Below are positions 35,451 through 49,172 of a stretch of 64,000 nt of DNA, in pieces. The stretch comes from Sinohyriopsis cumingii (lineage: Eukaryota; Mollusca; Bivalvia; Unionida; Unionidae). Numbering within the stretch: position 1 is the first letter of the stretch; each line of letters begins with the position of its first letter. Where the stretch lies: NCBI GenBank assembly GCA_028554795.2, contig CM068830.1:49362355-49426354 (forward strand), in the 5' to 3' direction. The notes beneath the pieces were generated by a model, which had not been told where the DNA came from, ran no database searches, and saw only the letters and a list, made by a program, of their open reading frames with translations. A program made the position numbers and the translations under genes.

Positions 35451-38374
35451 AAATGCAAAAGCCTACTGAACCAAGTCGAACAGGTTACGTATTATACAAC
35501 TTATTTTCGAGGTTTCAGCGCCCCCCCCCCCCCCTTAAATGCGTACATATATTATCAGTATACCTCCATGCTCAAGCCTATGCATTTGGGTTACCCCCCA
35601 CCCCACCCCTCTATGCGTACATACTAAATGGACGGCCCCTAACCATTCATGAGATGGTATTGATTCAAATTTACGAGTGCGATTGTGATGTACGCATTTC
35701 CCTACACAAACACGGGATGGTATTATTCAACCGTACATGTCCACAAAACTATATATATTTATAGATATATGTATACAACCATGGTACATCAATTAGGTAT
35801 CTAATTACATAATGACAGTGTAGTGGTTAGCAAATTTGAGAAATATACTTTTTTATTCAGACACCATGCCAAAAGGAAAGAACTAACTTACAGTTTACGC
35901 TGAACTAAATTAAATTTACTATTTTTGTTTCAAGCATGGTCGGAATATGTTTACATGTTTCATATTAGGAAACAATTTGCATTATGGCTAAGTATATCTA
36001 AGAAGGAAATAAGATGTTCTTACAAACTCTTATTTTGTTGGTGTATTGGTTACCTCTCAACATATGAACCATTCTTTGCCATCTCACGATTATAATCCGT
36101 ATGTACTTAAGCGTTGTCTCATTTGTAGTGTTAATTTTTAAATGTATACTTTGCTTGTAAAATGATCCCACTTTATATAAATGTACAAACACCGCAATCG
36201 TGATGTGCTTACAGGAATACATTCTTCTGAGTTCTACTGAAGTCAGTTATTCAGTATAATTTGTAAAACGATATGGACTGATTGATAAAAGTGACTGTTT
36301 TCTTTACTTTGGTTTGTCGCAATATTTTTCTAACACAGTACTAATATACACTGGTCACACATGACGCCCCAAAGAAGCAGTTGTAGTTAATTCTTTTTTA
36401 CCTGTAGTAATGGGATTTTTACAATATATGGCTGTGGCAGATGTACGTCGATTATCAGACAATGGTCGGCTTTTGCACTATTCGCTTATTTCCCTACTTC
36501 GAGTGCGGACTGATTGACCGTTAAGCAAAATCTCAATTAATCTCTGCGATTTATGTGCAACGTACGATATTGTCCCGATTGTTTATTTAATTCCATCATC
36601 GTTTAACAAAACTTCTTTTCTTATCCTCTCTAAATCAACTTTTGTTGACCAAAGACAATACATTTTATAAGCAAGGCAGAACGCAAAATCACATTACCCA
36701 TCCACGAGTACAATGAAAATATGTAAACAAAAATAGTTAATAAAATTCCAAGGTATGTATAATATTGTAATATATTTTGGAGTATGCGCATTTGTTTACC
36801 GCTCTCCATTTTAAGGATTCCTTATATACTTGCTTGAATATGGGAAGTCGGTGCTGGGATTATAGTCTTTAGACCAAAATAATTAGCCAATTACTAGGGG
36901 CAAACGTTACGGAGTGAAGTGTAAGTGAGTTTCAAGATGACATGGTTTACTTTTGGTGAATTCAGGTAAGAGCCGCATGAGTATCCCTGTCACTCAGTAG
37001 TCCCTATTCAAATCTAATTGGGTGAATTGATCGTGTGACTCCAGGTGCAGTATTTATGACTGGAGATTGGTAAATTATACAATGGAATCAACAGAAAAGG
37101 ACTGTTCCGCCGTCGGCGCGCGCCATTTATTGTTGCTGTGGTGGTAAATATGTTACAAAGTTACAGGCGAAATGAAGCTAAAAATCATGATTTAAAAGGC
37201 CTAAGGTGGCGTAGTAAAAACGGTTCCCTGTATTAGGTTGTTGAGTTGTATAGTTTCACGGCGTGAAATACTGGCGGTAAGTTACGGAAAGTTAACGAAG
37301 AGAAGCTTTGCAGTTGTGACATTGACATACAATTGGGAAGTTGGGATTTGTGGTCATGTATTAATTAGAGTAACATTACTGATAGATTGGACGCGTTGGA
37401 CTTTCCAGTTTGCAGAAGTAGTTGTACAGGATTCCTTTGAATCGGGGAAACCTATGACTCGTAGCGGGATTCGCGCAAGGGCTTGACATCGCTCGGTCAA
37501 GAAACCCATTTGGTTGATACAATATTTCTTGCGTGAGCATAATGCAAATGTGTATATTGGCTTGCACTGTTTGCAGCTATGATGTACGATGTTAAGATCT
37601 CAGTCGGTCAGGATATTCTTTAACAACGGTATCTTTTATCCTAACACGTCTTTCAATACGGTACCATTTACCCCTTGCAATAAAGTATATCAGTTGGAGG
37701 TTGAGGATGAACTAATCGATAATGAATTTCTCTAAGTACTGTTTGGTCAATGTTCGGATCTCATTATCTTGTTATTGCAAAAAATATATATTGGTTATAA
37801 TCAATTACACCTTTAGTTTTATGATTATTTAGACATTCTATATAAATCCAGCATGGTATCAGTTAATATTTCGACGATATTGTTATATGTGACCAGTACA
37901 TTTGAACATGTATGATTATAAACAGTAAAATTAGGCATTTAAACTGTAGGAAAAAAAATTCTACTGAAAAATGTTTCATCAGCATAAAAAACTAAGGCTT
38001 GTCAAATCCGAGACTAGCAATATTTTATAGTACCTATATTTGCTCTTTTCAGGCCAAGTTCTCACGTAATGGCTTGTTTTAGTAAATTGCTTGTTTTTGT
38101 GTGGGGTTTTTTTTGGTGCTCCCACACAAAATGCGCATGCGCGGAATTTATTTTCCGTTGCCATGACGTATAAAAGTTACCGGCCATGCACCAACATTTT
38201 TCTTTATACATCAGATTTGCATAACATGATTAAAAGTAGTTATACTTGAACAAAAAGAACCAAAAAAAACCTATAAAGTGTACAGAAAAAATAATTTAAT
38301 TTCTCGAAATAAAAGTATACATCACTGTTACTTAGATACGATTTTCCACCTATAGAGGACGCCAGCAGGAAATG
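35451..38374. other. AT-rich DNA without genes
   Basis: No gene recognised. A C14 tract at about 35521 and C-rich segments at 35595-35610 are the only notable features. Open frames of 60-110 residues here lack any family signature. Confidence 0.5.
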
Positions 38375-38560
38375 ACGTACATTTATCCCCACAAGACGAA
38401 GTACTGGGGGGGGGGGGGGGCCGGCACCAGACAGACCCCCCACCCCACTTTTCCCAAAAATTATAGTGTTTTATGTGTATTTATCCCCCCCCCCCATGTG
38501 TTGTATGTTTTATATTATGCAAAAGAATTTAGGTCAAAAAAATTTAATTCTCCTTTTTAA
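38375..38560 (-). repeat. end of a dispersed repeat family (reverse copy) with G14 tract
   Basis: Reverse complement resembles 53430-53545 and 40830-40905: GGGGG-bounded CATCTGTCTGGTGCC-like segment beside a long homopolymer, then AAATACACATAAAACAC. Three copies of one family in the window share this C/G-tract end. Confidence 0.55.
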
Positions 38561-38639
38561 CGGGGTATTTCTTTTAAAACCTAGTTTTATCTATAGGGTT
38601 GTTTTTCCGAATAGGTTTCCATCTTTCCATCACCTGACT

Positions 38640-39084
38640 TGAAATCCCTTCCCTATACTCTTGGTTGACCTTGGCTAGAGGTCGCCTATATCCCGTGTGT
38701 GCTATATATATATATGCTATAGTTTGTGTATGCTATATTTTGCTTCCATGTTGGGATAGCCTTTATTTTTTCCCAAATCTCCCCAGTAATCTTAGGACCT
38801 TATAATCGGATCAAGAAAAGGTTTATTTTTATTTATTTAATATATTTTTGAATTTTGGCTAAGTAACGGTGTATTATAATTTAATTAAGAAAAAAAAAAC
38901 TTAATGTGTTCTGTGTGCAAATATATTGTGTCATTATTCACATATTGGATTTGTAAATTGAAATCCGCTGTACTCGAGTTGGAGTCCATACACTTTTTTA
39001 TTTGCTTGTATTTCTCCCACCTAGAGTTAGGCCGTCTCAAATTATTTATTGGATTTCTGCCAAAATCTCTAAAAATGGTTGTTC

Positions 39085-39121
<37 letters not shown>

Positions 39122-40200
39122 ACACACAGTGGGGATTTACCGTGCAGTGCGAGAGCTGCACATTTTGAGCAAATAGAATTAGAAGAGAGACTTATTAGAT
39201 CCTTTGTTTTCGTGTATGTATGTAAAGTTTCCTATATGAGGTGTTTTTCCCGACTCTTTCATAGCCCCATGACGTCATTATCTCGTTCTTTTCCCATATA
39301 GTTTCTCTGTCCCGATAATTAGGATTTGTGATAGTTTACGTAATATAATTAAAGTCTATTTAATTATTTAATTTTAATTGTAATGGATAATAAAAAGAAA
39401 CTGAAGCTGTTTAGGAAAATTTATAAGAATCTAAAAGGGTGGCGGCTACAGCAGATTCCAATCCGGGGTGGGGGTATGAGGGCAAGGGTTCACTTTGTGA
39501 TGGTCCCCTTTAAGGGGAGATTATCCATTGCCCCATCTCCCTCCCCTTCTTTTCACCCTTTGCAGCCCCGTCCCTCCCATTCACAAATCTTCCTAGAAGT
39601 TCTTTTTTCTAATTAATTTGAAAGGATTACAAAAAAATTTGCCTATTCATTTTTTTTATGTTTATGACTTGGTCACACGCCATCATGGTTTTAGTTATGT
39701 TATCTGTTATTTTTCCTATTAAAGTTTTGTTAAAGTTGCCGTCTTGATATAAAACTTGGTTTCTTCTGTATTTTTATTTCTTGGATATCTCCATAATTAA
39801 TTGTATCCTGTCTTGTTTCCTAAACTCGCACTGTGCCATCGCATGATATTTTGTGAAGTTCGCACATTTGCACATGAGATAATTTACATGTATGCATATG
39901 TCGTGTAGATATTTGAATATCAAGCTTTGTATTTTTGGAGAGCCGATGTTGGTCCAGTACCTCTAAGGTCTGTCCCAATTAACCGAGATATTTCCTCCTC
40001 TACTTTATTTTTAATTTTAGAGGTTAAATTTTCCCTTATCCAATTATATGTTTCCTTAGTTTCAATTCCCCAAAGTTCCTCATTTTCCCTATATTTACAT
40101 AAAAGTTCCTTTATACTTCTAAAGGTCCTTGTTGTTTCTAGTCTTTTTACCAGTTTATTATTTTTGTAGATGTCACTTATGTTTTTCATGCTAAAACCAA
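38640..40200 (-). mobile_element. Tx1/L1-type LINE 3' fragment (reverse orientation)
   Basis: The minus-strand frame 39920-40189 ends LIGTDLRGTGPTSALQKYKA after a charged helical stretch with WGIETKETYNWIRENL, resembling a non-LTR ORF fragment. The 3'-side sequence (around 39240-39310) contains ATGACGTCATGGGGCTA, also seen as ATGACATCATGGGGCTA after the Tx1 element at 52700. Both are presumably the same 3' UTR. A CA microsatellite (39087-39128) interrupts it. Confidence 0.45.
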
Positions 40201-40269
40201 ACCAGTAAATGTATAAAGCTTCCTAAGGGGTTTTGGGTTGGATATTTACTTCTTTTACATTATAAATTA

Positions 40270-40910
40270 AATACTAGAGAGGAGGCCTAACTCGAATCGG
40301 GAGAAACACAAATAAATAAAGAAAGAAAGTGCGGACCCTGACTCGAATACAGCCTACCTCATTTTGAAAATAGACTTTAATGTGAGAAACACCACACCAT
40401 AGTCAATCACATAAAACAAAAGGTTTTATTTTAATTTCAAATGGTAGTATACCGTTCATCTCGCCGGAATTCTAAATTGCAAATTAATTCAAAAGCAACT
40501 AAATTTATACCAGGACAAACAAATAAATTTGAAAAGTCCATAGAAAAATATATATTAAGACAACAGAGACAAATTTGACATAGTATTGCTGTCCCTACAC
40601 ACAGACTATATAGCATACACACACCATAGCATTGATACACATAGCATACACGGAACATAGAAAATTCTTGACAAAGATCACTAAAAATCAAGGATATGAA
40701 ATCTGAAAATGGGAATAAGACCCATGTTTCAGACTACTACCCTTTAGAAAACACTAGGACTAATTATAAACTAAAAGTTTGATCAAAATTCCTTTTTTAA
40801 ACTTTAAACAAGCACACACATCTTGGGGTATACAAGAGTACATGAAAACACTTTATTTTTTATGTGGTGGGGGTCATCTGTCTGGTGCCCCCCCCCCATG
40901 ATACTTTCGT
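40270..40910 (+). repeat. dispersed repeat, copy A
   Basis: Shares GGAGGCCTAAC, GAAACACA, AATAAAGAA, GCATACACACA, CCCTTTAGA and a final GGGGGTCATCTGTCTGGTGCC plus C10 tract with 52935-53545. About 640 bp. It follows a Tx1-like fragment in both places, although in opposite relative orientation. Identity of the family unknown. Confidence 0.6.
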
Positions 40911-43360
40911 AACTCATACCTGCGAAAGATTATCATTTGCACTCACATTGTATGTTCTTTAAAATAATGATTTTTTTTTTATTTGCGAGATATCGTCGTA
41001 TAGTTAACCTGGATACAATATAATCTTGGTCCGTTTGCACCTTGAAACTTATCATGCGTGAATGGCAGGCGCCTTCAAGCAATCTGGTGATATTTTCGTC
41101 TCTTTTGCGGTATTTTTTTTATCTGACATTAGCGATACACACACAGTAAGGATGCATACGCATGCCGGCATCCGCTACATTTACGGAGTTCGTTGATATA
41201 TTTTGTTCTGTAAATTTCGCATGATGAAAAAAGAAGGAATACATTATAACAATGCAAGGTTAGTTTCTTTTATTTTATTTTCAATCAAGTGTTTGTTTAT
41301 TGTACCGTGCCGGGGCGGGGTGGGAGGGGGGGGGGGGCACAAATTCAACACAAAATTAGTTCCTTTCTTATCTGCATGGAATAATGGAGCAAATATGATT
41401 GACGATATTGACTGGTAATAACAAGCTTTCAATTTACGCGCGCACACACGAAGACAACTTGAAAAATAGAAACAAACAATAAAATTAACTGGTAACTTCG
41501 CACTTGCTCAAGGCTTTGTAGTTACAATGGGGGGGGGGGTCTGTGCTATTATCTGGTTAGGCATGACTATTTCGCAGAAATACAAACAAATCTTTTGAGA
41601 TGAGCATAAAATACAATTATTTCTTTTCCTCCATACATTTACGATGCTCTCAAAGGACCCACATATTTAGGTAAAAGTATGACCGTTACCAGGCGTTACC
41701 GAGTTGAAAATATGCCGAGTAAACTTACGAATTACGCCACGTACAATGTATAAACAACACTTGGCAACTTTTAATGATAAAAGATGGTGTTTTTATTGAT
41801 TTACTTATTTATTTAGTTATCAGAACTCTTTCAGAATAACAATGTAACTGCCGATTATACAGCTCGCCTCTAAGAAGATTTTCGTAGTTTCCAACTGCCA
41901 TGCATAAAATAAGTTTATGCCAAAGTGATCGTGACCTACAAAATGTTGGCCATTGTCACAGGGCATAAAATTCATAAAACAATAAAGAACATTCCTTTTT
42001 GTTCTACCAAAGCAGCGGAACCATAATGAGTTGATAAAACACAAGGATATTTGTTGTTATTTTGCAAACCATTGCTAATAAAATCAGCTTCAGAAACTAT
42101 TATTATTGTCCGCCCTAGAGGAAAGATTTTACAAGGTGGAAATCACTGACTGTCAGTATCCCTGGAATGACAACCAGTATGACAACTATAACTAGTTTGT
42201 GCATCAGTAAATAATCTTGAGTAGCCACTGCACCTGAAATGCGTGCAGTCCATTCATCGAATACCTCCTATTCATTCATTGTATAATACACATTTTACTT
42301 ACTAAGAATACCCTATCACAGTATAAATGTTTAGTCATAAATCGGGAAAGTTTACAACTGTATATGCATATTTATTTCTATTTTAACCGTACTGTCATAA
42401 AGGTACTTCTGTGGAGGCTAGTGTGTATATGTCATGATGAAAGCTTATGTCATTAATAGTTTTCTTTCTTTGCTCTTTACAAAAAATCAAAATAATAAGA
42501 CTTTCGTTATCTTTTGTCAGATTTCATATTTTCTTGAGAATTTTTTTAAAAATGTATCTGGAAAGTAAACATAAAAAATACGATAATTTAAAAAATGAAA
42601 GTTGGGTCTCCATCTAAAGAATTTATATATTCTTAGTTACTACTCAGTAATTTTTAATTATTCATAAATGATTGTAAGATAAATTAGTTTTACAGTGTAA
42701 AAGTGCGAGTTTGCTCCATTTACAGAAGGGTTTACTTGCTATTCTCTTTGTATAATTCTCCCAGCTTTAAACTACAGATACAGAACATTACATAAGACAG
42801 CGAATTTCAGTCTTAACCTAAAGCTCGAGGCTGGAGAAGAGGTCACTAAATTACCGTTTCCATAGTTACACACTGGTCAGATAGAGCAGTCTCCCGCAGG
42901 TATCATTCCCTATAGATGAATTAGAGGCCAAGTAAACTGCCTTCATTTCATGAGCTATACTAGTGTAGTATAGATGAAATAAGTTTTAAATTGCAAAAGT
43001 TGTCTCTTTTGTAACCAAAGTGCAAATCAATAAAGAAATATAATGACATGTAAAATTACATGAACAGCAATGAAGGATCTTTTCACGAGAGTCGCAAAAG
43101 ATTGAAACTATTTAACGAATTTCATAAATTTCATTTTAAATAAACTTAAATGTAAGATTATGTTATGTGCATCACATGACAGAAATGATATTCAATAAAA
43201 AGCATAAAAATAGGTTACATAATTGACTTTAAATTGCATTCGTCATTACACCTTCAATTCATATGTCGTTATGCCGGCATTTGCTGAGTTACTGGGTGTT
43301 ATTAAACGTATCATATAGTTACGTATGATACTGGAAAATATCATATGGGTATATTAATCT
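40911..43360. other. AT-rich DNA without genes
   Basis: No gene recognised. G-rich homopolymers at about 41324-41337 and 41530-41539. Confidence 0.5.
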
Positions 43361-43364
43361 TAAG

Positions 43365-43440
43365 AGGAGCAACATTGGCTCAGTGGTTAGCGTCTCAGAC
43401 CTGCGACCGAAAGGATGCAGGTTCAACCCCTGCCATCGGA
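43365..43440 (+). mobile_element. tRNA-like SINE head
   Basis: A box TGGCTCAGTGG (43376-43386) and B box GGTTCAACCCC (43420-43430) at tRNA spacing, with GACCTGCGACCGAAAGGATGC between them. No matching acceptor stem closes the structure, so I call it a SINE promoter region and not a tRNA gene. Confidence 0.6.
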
Positions 43441-43639
43441 TCAAATCCTCAACCTTATTGGAAAATAATGAGATAACAAGTACATTCTACAAAGACATGG
43501 AACCTATTACCTCCACTGAAACGTACGAAATGATCATCTAAATTTGCAACAAGTGATCAGGAGAAGTGCGACCTGTTGAACTCGGAAGTTTGATATGTTA
43601 CACGTTTAAAAAATTATGATAAACAGTTACCGCATTTTG

Positions 43640-44400
43640 AAGTTAGAAATGAAACTTTTATTTCTGCCATCATTATATATAAACAAGAAATTATAGATGT
43701 AGTAACTAGTCTTGACCTAAACAAAACCGCTGGAACCAATCCAATAAGTAATAAACTTGTACAAGTATAGTTGAAGAAATGTATGTTCCATTGCAAATAC
43801 ATTTAAATAAATCACTCCCAGCCAGCGTGTTCCTAACACAGTGCAAGCTAGCGTATGACATACCGATGTATAAGAAAGGAGATAAAACACTACCGTCTAA
43901 ATGCAGACTAATTGTTGACTTCAGCTAAATTATATACACTATTCATAAGTCCAACCTTAGAATATACTTCTGGAGTCTGGGATAATTGTTCTATTGAAGA
44001 TTCGGAAAGATCAGAATAAAGGGGGGAAAATCAGATGGAAGATGCACGGATCGTTCCAGATCTATACCCATTAATTCTTCTAGATAGTCTCTTTATGCGG
44101 AAACTGCTTGGTTTGCACAACGAAGGAAAAGGAAGAGATTATGCATTATGTATTCGATTATAAATACTCAAGTACCTAACTATTTAAACGAACTTCTTCC
44201 ACAAAGGAGATATGAGGCATCTAATTATCGTCTACGTTACTCTCAAAGTATCACACCAATCTCAACCAAACTTTATATTTTCACACGACCTTTTACCATA
44301 TACGATTCGTCTTTAGAACTCTCTGCCTGATGATATCCGAAATCCTCCAAATCTTTCTATTTTTAAGAAACGTTTCTCTAATTTAACTAACGGGTCATCA
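43640..44400 (+). pseudogene. LINE reverse transcriptase remnant
   Basis: Translated pieces include EIIDVVTSLDLNKTAGTNPISNKL, a palm-start block, YKKGDK near 43873, SPTLEYTSGVWDN, and a C-terminal VPNYLNELLPQRRYEASNYRLRYSQSITPI followed by SLPDDIRNPPNLSIFKKRF (parts). The order is that of jockey/RTE/CR1-like ORF2. Many stops and frameshifts. Confidence 0.65.
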
Positions 44401-44419
44401 CACAAGCAGAAAGACATCT

Positions 44420-44755
44420 TATTGTAGGTGAGTAGTCACGTCACTTTTCAATGATAAATCTAGACTTAACCAAGAAGTGTATTGAAAGGTAAAGCGAAAG
44501 AGCTGGGATCTTTGGCATTAGGTAAGGGGCAATAGACAAAGTGTTCAACTTCTTCATTATCATAAGCACATGCACACGTGAAAGAGTTAACTAAATTCAC
44601 CATGTAAAGGTCGGATTTCAGGAGACTACCTGCTTGTCTAAGTTTAGTATGTAGGATATTAAGGTGACATTTGTCAGTAGCGTAATTTTAGCGTGATGAC
44701 CCGTTAGTTGAATTAGAAAAACGTTTCTTAAAAACAGAAAGATTTGGAGGATGAG
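44420..44755 (-). pseudogene. inverted 3' part of the same LINE
   Basis: The minus strand encodes KCHLNILHTKLRQAGSLLKSDL and CACAYDNEEVEHFVYCPL, a typical C-terminal Cys/His region of LINE ORF2. Its end CCTCCAAATCTTTCTGTTTTTAAG repeats the end of the plus-strand copy at 44344-44395. The fragment is therefore inverted next to its relative. Confidence 0.6.
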
Positions 44756-47420
44756 AAACCTATAAACTAATATCAAATGTGTTAACATCGGTGGTTCTTT
44801 ACAATTGGCATGACTTATTTGGTTATATACAAACCATCAAAAAACGGCAAGGGTAGAAGCGGGTAGCAAAGATATGAAGATCGGTAAGTCGCAAGCAATA
44901 CCGAGACAAAAAAGGCAACTTTCAAGGTAGCATTTTCACACATTTATATTGACACGGGTCGTTTTAGACTAATGAGAAACCAATGACTGGATATCAAATA
45001 GGTCCAAATCTTTGTAGCTTTTTTTACGATTAACATGACATATTTAGCCTTATAGAAAACGATCATGTTGCAAGGATATAGGCGCACGGACAGAGAAATG
45101 AAGATGTACTTAATAAGATACATACACATAATTTTTACTGTTTTATTGCTTAAGTATATGCTTCATATCACTAGTATCAGCATCGAGGTATGTGATACCA
45201 TCGCAAAACAGCAATACTAGAGGCACGTAACAAGGATATGAAGATTGGTAATGGTAAAGTCGCAAAGGATACTGGGTAAAATATATAAACTTTTCTAGGT
45301 TGCATTTTCACACATTTCTGTAGGCATAGATCAATTTAGACTGATGAGAATCCTACCAAATACTACCAGATTTGTCAAAATCTGTGTGTGCTTACGATTG
45401 GTATGACTTATTCGACTCTAAGATAAACGTTCGTGTTGTAAAGATCTAGGAACACTAACATTCAAATGATTATCATCGAATTATATGGTACCATCTCAAA
45501 GCGGCAAGGGTAGAGGCACGTAGGTAGAATATAGAATATGATGATCCGTTGATGATCCGTAATATCGCAAGCGACACCAAGTAAAAAATATCAACTTTTT
45601 TACTTGCATTTTCACACATTTATATATTTCACAGATCAATTTAGACTGATGAGAAACCTATCAATTGATATCAAATTCGTCTAAATCGCGTTTTTAAAAA
45701 ATTACTAATGTTATAACTTATTTGCCTATATGGAAAACGCTCATTGAGGAAGACATTGAGCGGACATACAGACACACAAAGATGTACTTTATAAGATGCA
45801 TACACATATTATATATTGTTGTATAGCTTTCCTTATATGTTTGAGATCTATAATATTAAAATTGAAATATGTGGTACCGTGGCAAACTGCAATGGTAGAG
45901 GCACGTATAAGTCGCAACCGATATCGAGTCAAAAATACAAACTATTTTATTTTCATTTTCACACATTTCTGTTGGCACATATCGATTTAGACTGACGAGA
46001 AACCTAACAATTGATATCAAATTTTGCTAAATCGGTGTTTATTACTATTGTAATGACTTATTCACCTGTTTGTTAAACGATCGTATAGAAGACATTAGGA
46101 GAAAAGACAGACAAATGAAGACGTACTTAATAAGATACACACACATATTATTTACTGTTGTACAGCTTTAATTATATTCTTCAAATTTGTAGTATTAGGA
46201 TCGAAATATGTGGTACAATCGCAAAACGGCAATGGTAGTTTCACGTACCAAGGATATGAAGATCGGTAATGTCGCACCCGATATTCAGTAAAAAGAACAA
46301 TCTTTTTTATTTTGCATTTTCACACATGTCTATTGGCAGAGATCGACTTAGAATCATGAGAAACGTATCAATTGATATCAAACTTGTCAACATCGTTGGT
46401 TGTTTGCGATTGGTATGACTTATTCGCCTATATGGAAACTATTCGGTTAGGAAGGCACTAAACGCAAGGACGTACAAATGAAGACGTACTTCATAAGACG
46501 CATACACATTATTTACCGTTGAACAGCTTTTATTACATGTGTCAGGTTTATAGAATTAGCATCGAAAAAATGTGATACGATCGCAAAACGGGATCGGCAG
46601 ATGGACGTAGCAAGGATACGATGATCGGTAACGTTGCAAGCGATACTGAGTGAAAAATACCAACTTTTCTATTTTGCATTTTCACCCATTTATATTGGCA
46701 CAGATCTATTTAGACTGATAAAAATTTATCAACTGATATCAAACGTGTCAAAATCGTTCTTTGCGATTGGTATGACTTATTCGCCCATATGGAAAACTTT
46801 CGTATAGGTCAGATGTAGGCACACGGAAAGACAGATAAAGACGTGCTTAATAAGATACATACACATATTTTATAATTATGTACAGCTTTAATTCTATGCT
46901 TCAGATCTATAGTATTAGCATGGACGTATGTGCTACCATCGCAGAACGGGAACGGTATATGAACGTAGCAAGGATATGAAGATCAGTAAAGTCGAACCCA
47001 ATATTCAGTAAAAAGTACACTTTTTTGTATTCTGCATGTTCACACATGTCTGTTGGCACAGATCGAGTTAGACAGATGAGAAACCTATATATTAATATGA
47101 AATTTGTCAAAATCGGTGTTTATTTACTATTGGTATGACTTATTCGTGTATATCGAAACCGTTCGTAGAGGAAGGCATTGGGCGCACGAACATACATTAT
47201 GAAGACGTACTTAATAAGAAGATACATAAACATATTATTTACTGTTGTACAGCTTTAATTATATGCTTCAAATCTATAGTATTAGCATCCAAGTAGGTGC
47301 TACCATCCCTAAACGGGAAGGATGGAAGCATCAAGGATACAAAGATCGGTAAAGTCGCAAGCGACAATGAGTCGCAAATAGCAACTTTTTTATTATTCAT
47401 TTTCACACATTTTTTTTAAT

Positions 47421-47454
<34 letters not shown>

Positions 47455-47700
47455 ACAGATCGATTTAAACTGATGAGAAACCTATAAATTGATATCATAT
47501 ATGTCGAAATCGGTGGTTGTTTACGATTGGTAAAACTTATTTACCTATATGGAACATGTTCGTGTAGGAAGGCATTTTGGCGCACGGAAAGACAAATGAA
47601 GACGTATTTAATAAGATATATAAACATGTTATGCTGTTGTTTAGTTTTAATTTTATGCTTCAAATCAGTAGTCAGCATCGAAGTATGTTGTAAACTCCCC
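44756..47700 (+). repeat. tandem array 2, about 360-bp unit, about eight to nine copies
   Basis: Anchors at about 44823, 45052, 45420, 45728, 46072, 46430, 46789, 47150 and 47549. Same monomer family as array 1, and the monomers from 45728 on match those of array 1 one by one, except that the 46430 monomer has no partner. A poly-T tract (47427-47452) extends one unit. Confidence 0.85.
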
Positions 47701-48095
47701 CTCCCCTTAGTATGCAACTGCAAGCACACTTTGTCAAATGCTAAAAGGCACTAACTTTCTTGAAAATTATAATAATCAAAAAAAATTCCGGATTCGTATA
47801 TTATAACGTTATAATGCGCTTTCATTTTCCGTCAGGTGGGTCTCCAGGTCGAGTTGTTATGAACAACAGGAAACAGTATCGTACATTCTTTGCTAAGCGA
47901 TCGCTCAGGTGGTGCAGTGTCTGTACAGAGCGTCCGCCTTGGATGCGAGAGGTCGCGGATTCAAACCCCTGCCGAATCACACTAAAGACATAAAAATGGT
48001 ACTAGCAGCTGCCTCTTTTGGCGCCCATCATTAAGATATTGGTGTGAGGATAATGTGACTGGGTGGGACAAAATGCTGTATGTTTGTGGCATGAT
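47701..48095 (+). mobile_element. tRNA-derived SINE, copy 2, with shared leader
   Basis: The CTCCCCCTCCCCTTAGTATGC leader (in parts) matches 35029-35050. The head GGTGCAGTGTCTGTACAGAGCG and the B box in GGTCGCGGATTCAAACCCC match copy 1, as does the TGTGACTGGGTGGGACAA tail. Confidence 0.72.
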
Positions 48096-48181
48096 GCCAC
48101 ATTGCTAGACATCATTATAAACTGTCACAATGCAGACATGGTAGCGATATGATTGCATTTTTTTTTAAAGCTACGTTAAAA

Positions 48182-48186
<5 letters not shown>

Positions 48187-48222
<36 letters not shown>
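48187..48222. repeat. (AC)n microsatellite
   Basis: Pure dinucleotide tract. Confidence 0.95.
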
Positions 48223-48224
<2 letters not shown>

Positions 48225-48920
48225 TGCTTAGTTATTTGCTATTTGAAGAGATGGAATATTGTTCATATTTCAACCGCTTTTTATTAATGATCATCGATGT
48301 GACCAACATATACGATAATAATACTCCCGATGATGATGATGATGGTTGTTGTTCTGATTTCTGTATTACTACTGCTCCATGGGTATATTATATATCGAAC
48401 TTGAAAACAGAAGCACTACCAGCAATAAAGCAGCTTTGAAAACAAATCGCACTTAATCGATATCAATATATATTGACATCAAAATGAACGTCAAATGCTC
48501 TGTGCAACTGTATCGAAATGAACTATTACATGCTGGGTTTTTTTTCTTTTTTTGGGGGGACAGTTTTAGACCGAAAAAAGTAGTACTTCAAGGCTCTGTC
48601 TATGGTATAAATATGTTCATGTACACTTTTCCATTGTAACTTTAAGTGTATAGACTGCAAATACGATGAAGCACAAATCGAGGACGTCGAGTGTTAGCAT
48701 TGGAACAATGTTACTACTTCGGTCGAGAAGGATAACGACCTATATATGTATTCCTGCCCACTACCATGTAGGATGTATCAAACTGTATATTACTCAAGCG
48801 CTCTTTGTCGAGCGTGCTGGTGTGTGTGTACAAAAACAAATGGAATATAATAACTTTAACTGAAATATATACAATTAAATTCTATATAAAAGTGATGCGG
48901 CACCTGGGAGTAAAGCAAAA
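48223..48920. other. AT-rich DNA without genes
   Basis: No gene recognised; a T-rich/G7 tract lies near 48539-48558. Confidence 0.5.
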
Positions 48921-49172
48921 ATGGAAGAAACAAATTTCCGGATCGCTACTATCAACAGCAATGGGATAGACAAAGCGAAAGCAGACAAAGTAGCCAAAGA
49001 AACAAACTTTGGTGTAATAATGATACAAGAAACACACTATAGAATTAAGCCAGAGTTCGAAATTTTAGTAGAAGACAAACTTAACGCAATAAAGATATGC
49101 AACAATTTTGCAAATAATGATATTAGAGTTGGTTGCAACAATAATATTTTTAAAAAGCTGGGAAAGGTTTGA
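48921..49172 (+). pseudogene. LINE endonuclease N-terminal fragment
   Basis: 83 residues with TINSNGI and MIQETHY, the first two conserved blocks of the AP-type endonuclease of LINEs. The rest of the domain follows out of frame (GGDFNW). Confidence 0.65.

Noticed and set aside
43376..43430. Functional tRNA gene
   Set aside because: A and B boxes are present, but no complete cloverleaf with acceptor stem and no terminator run at the right place; a SINE head is more likely.
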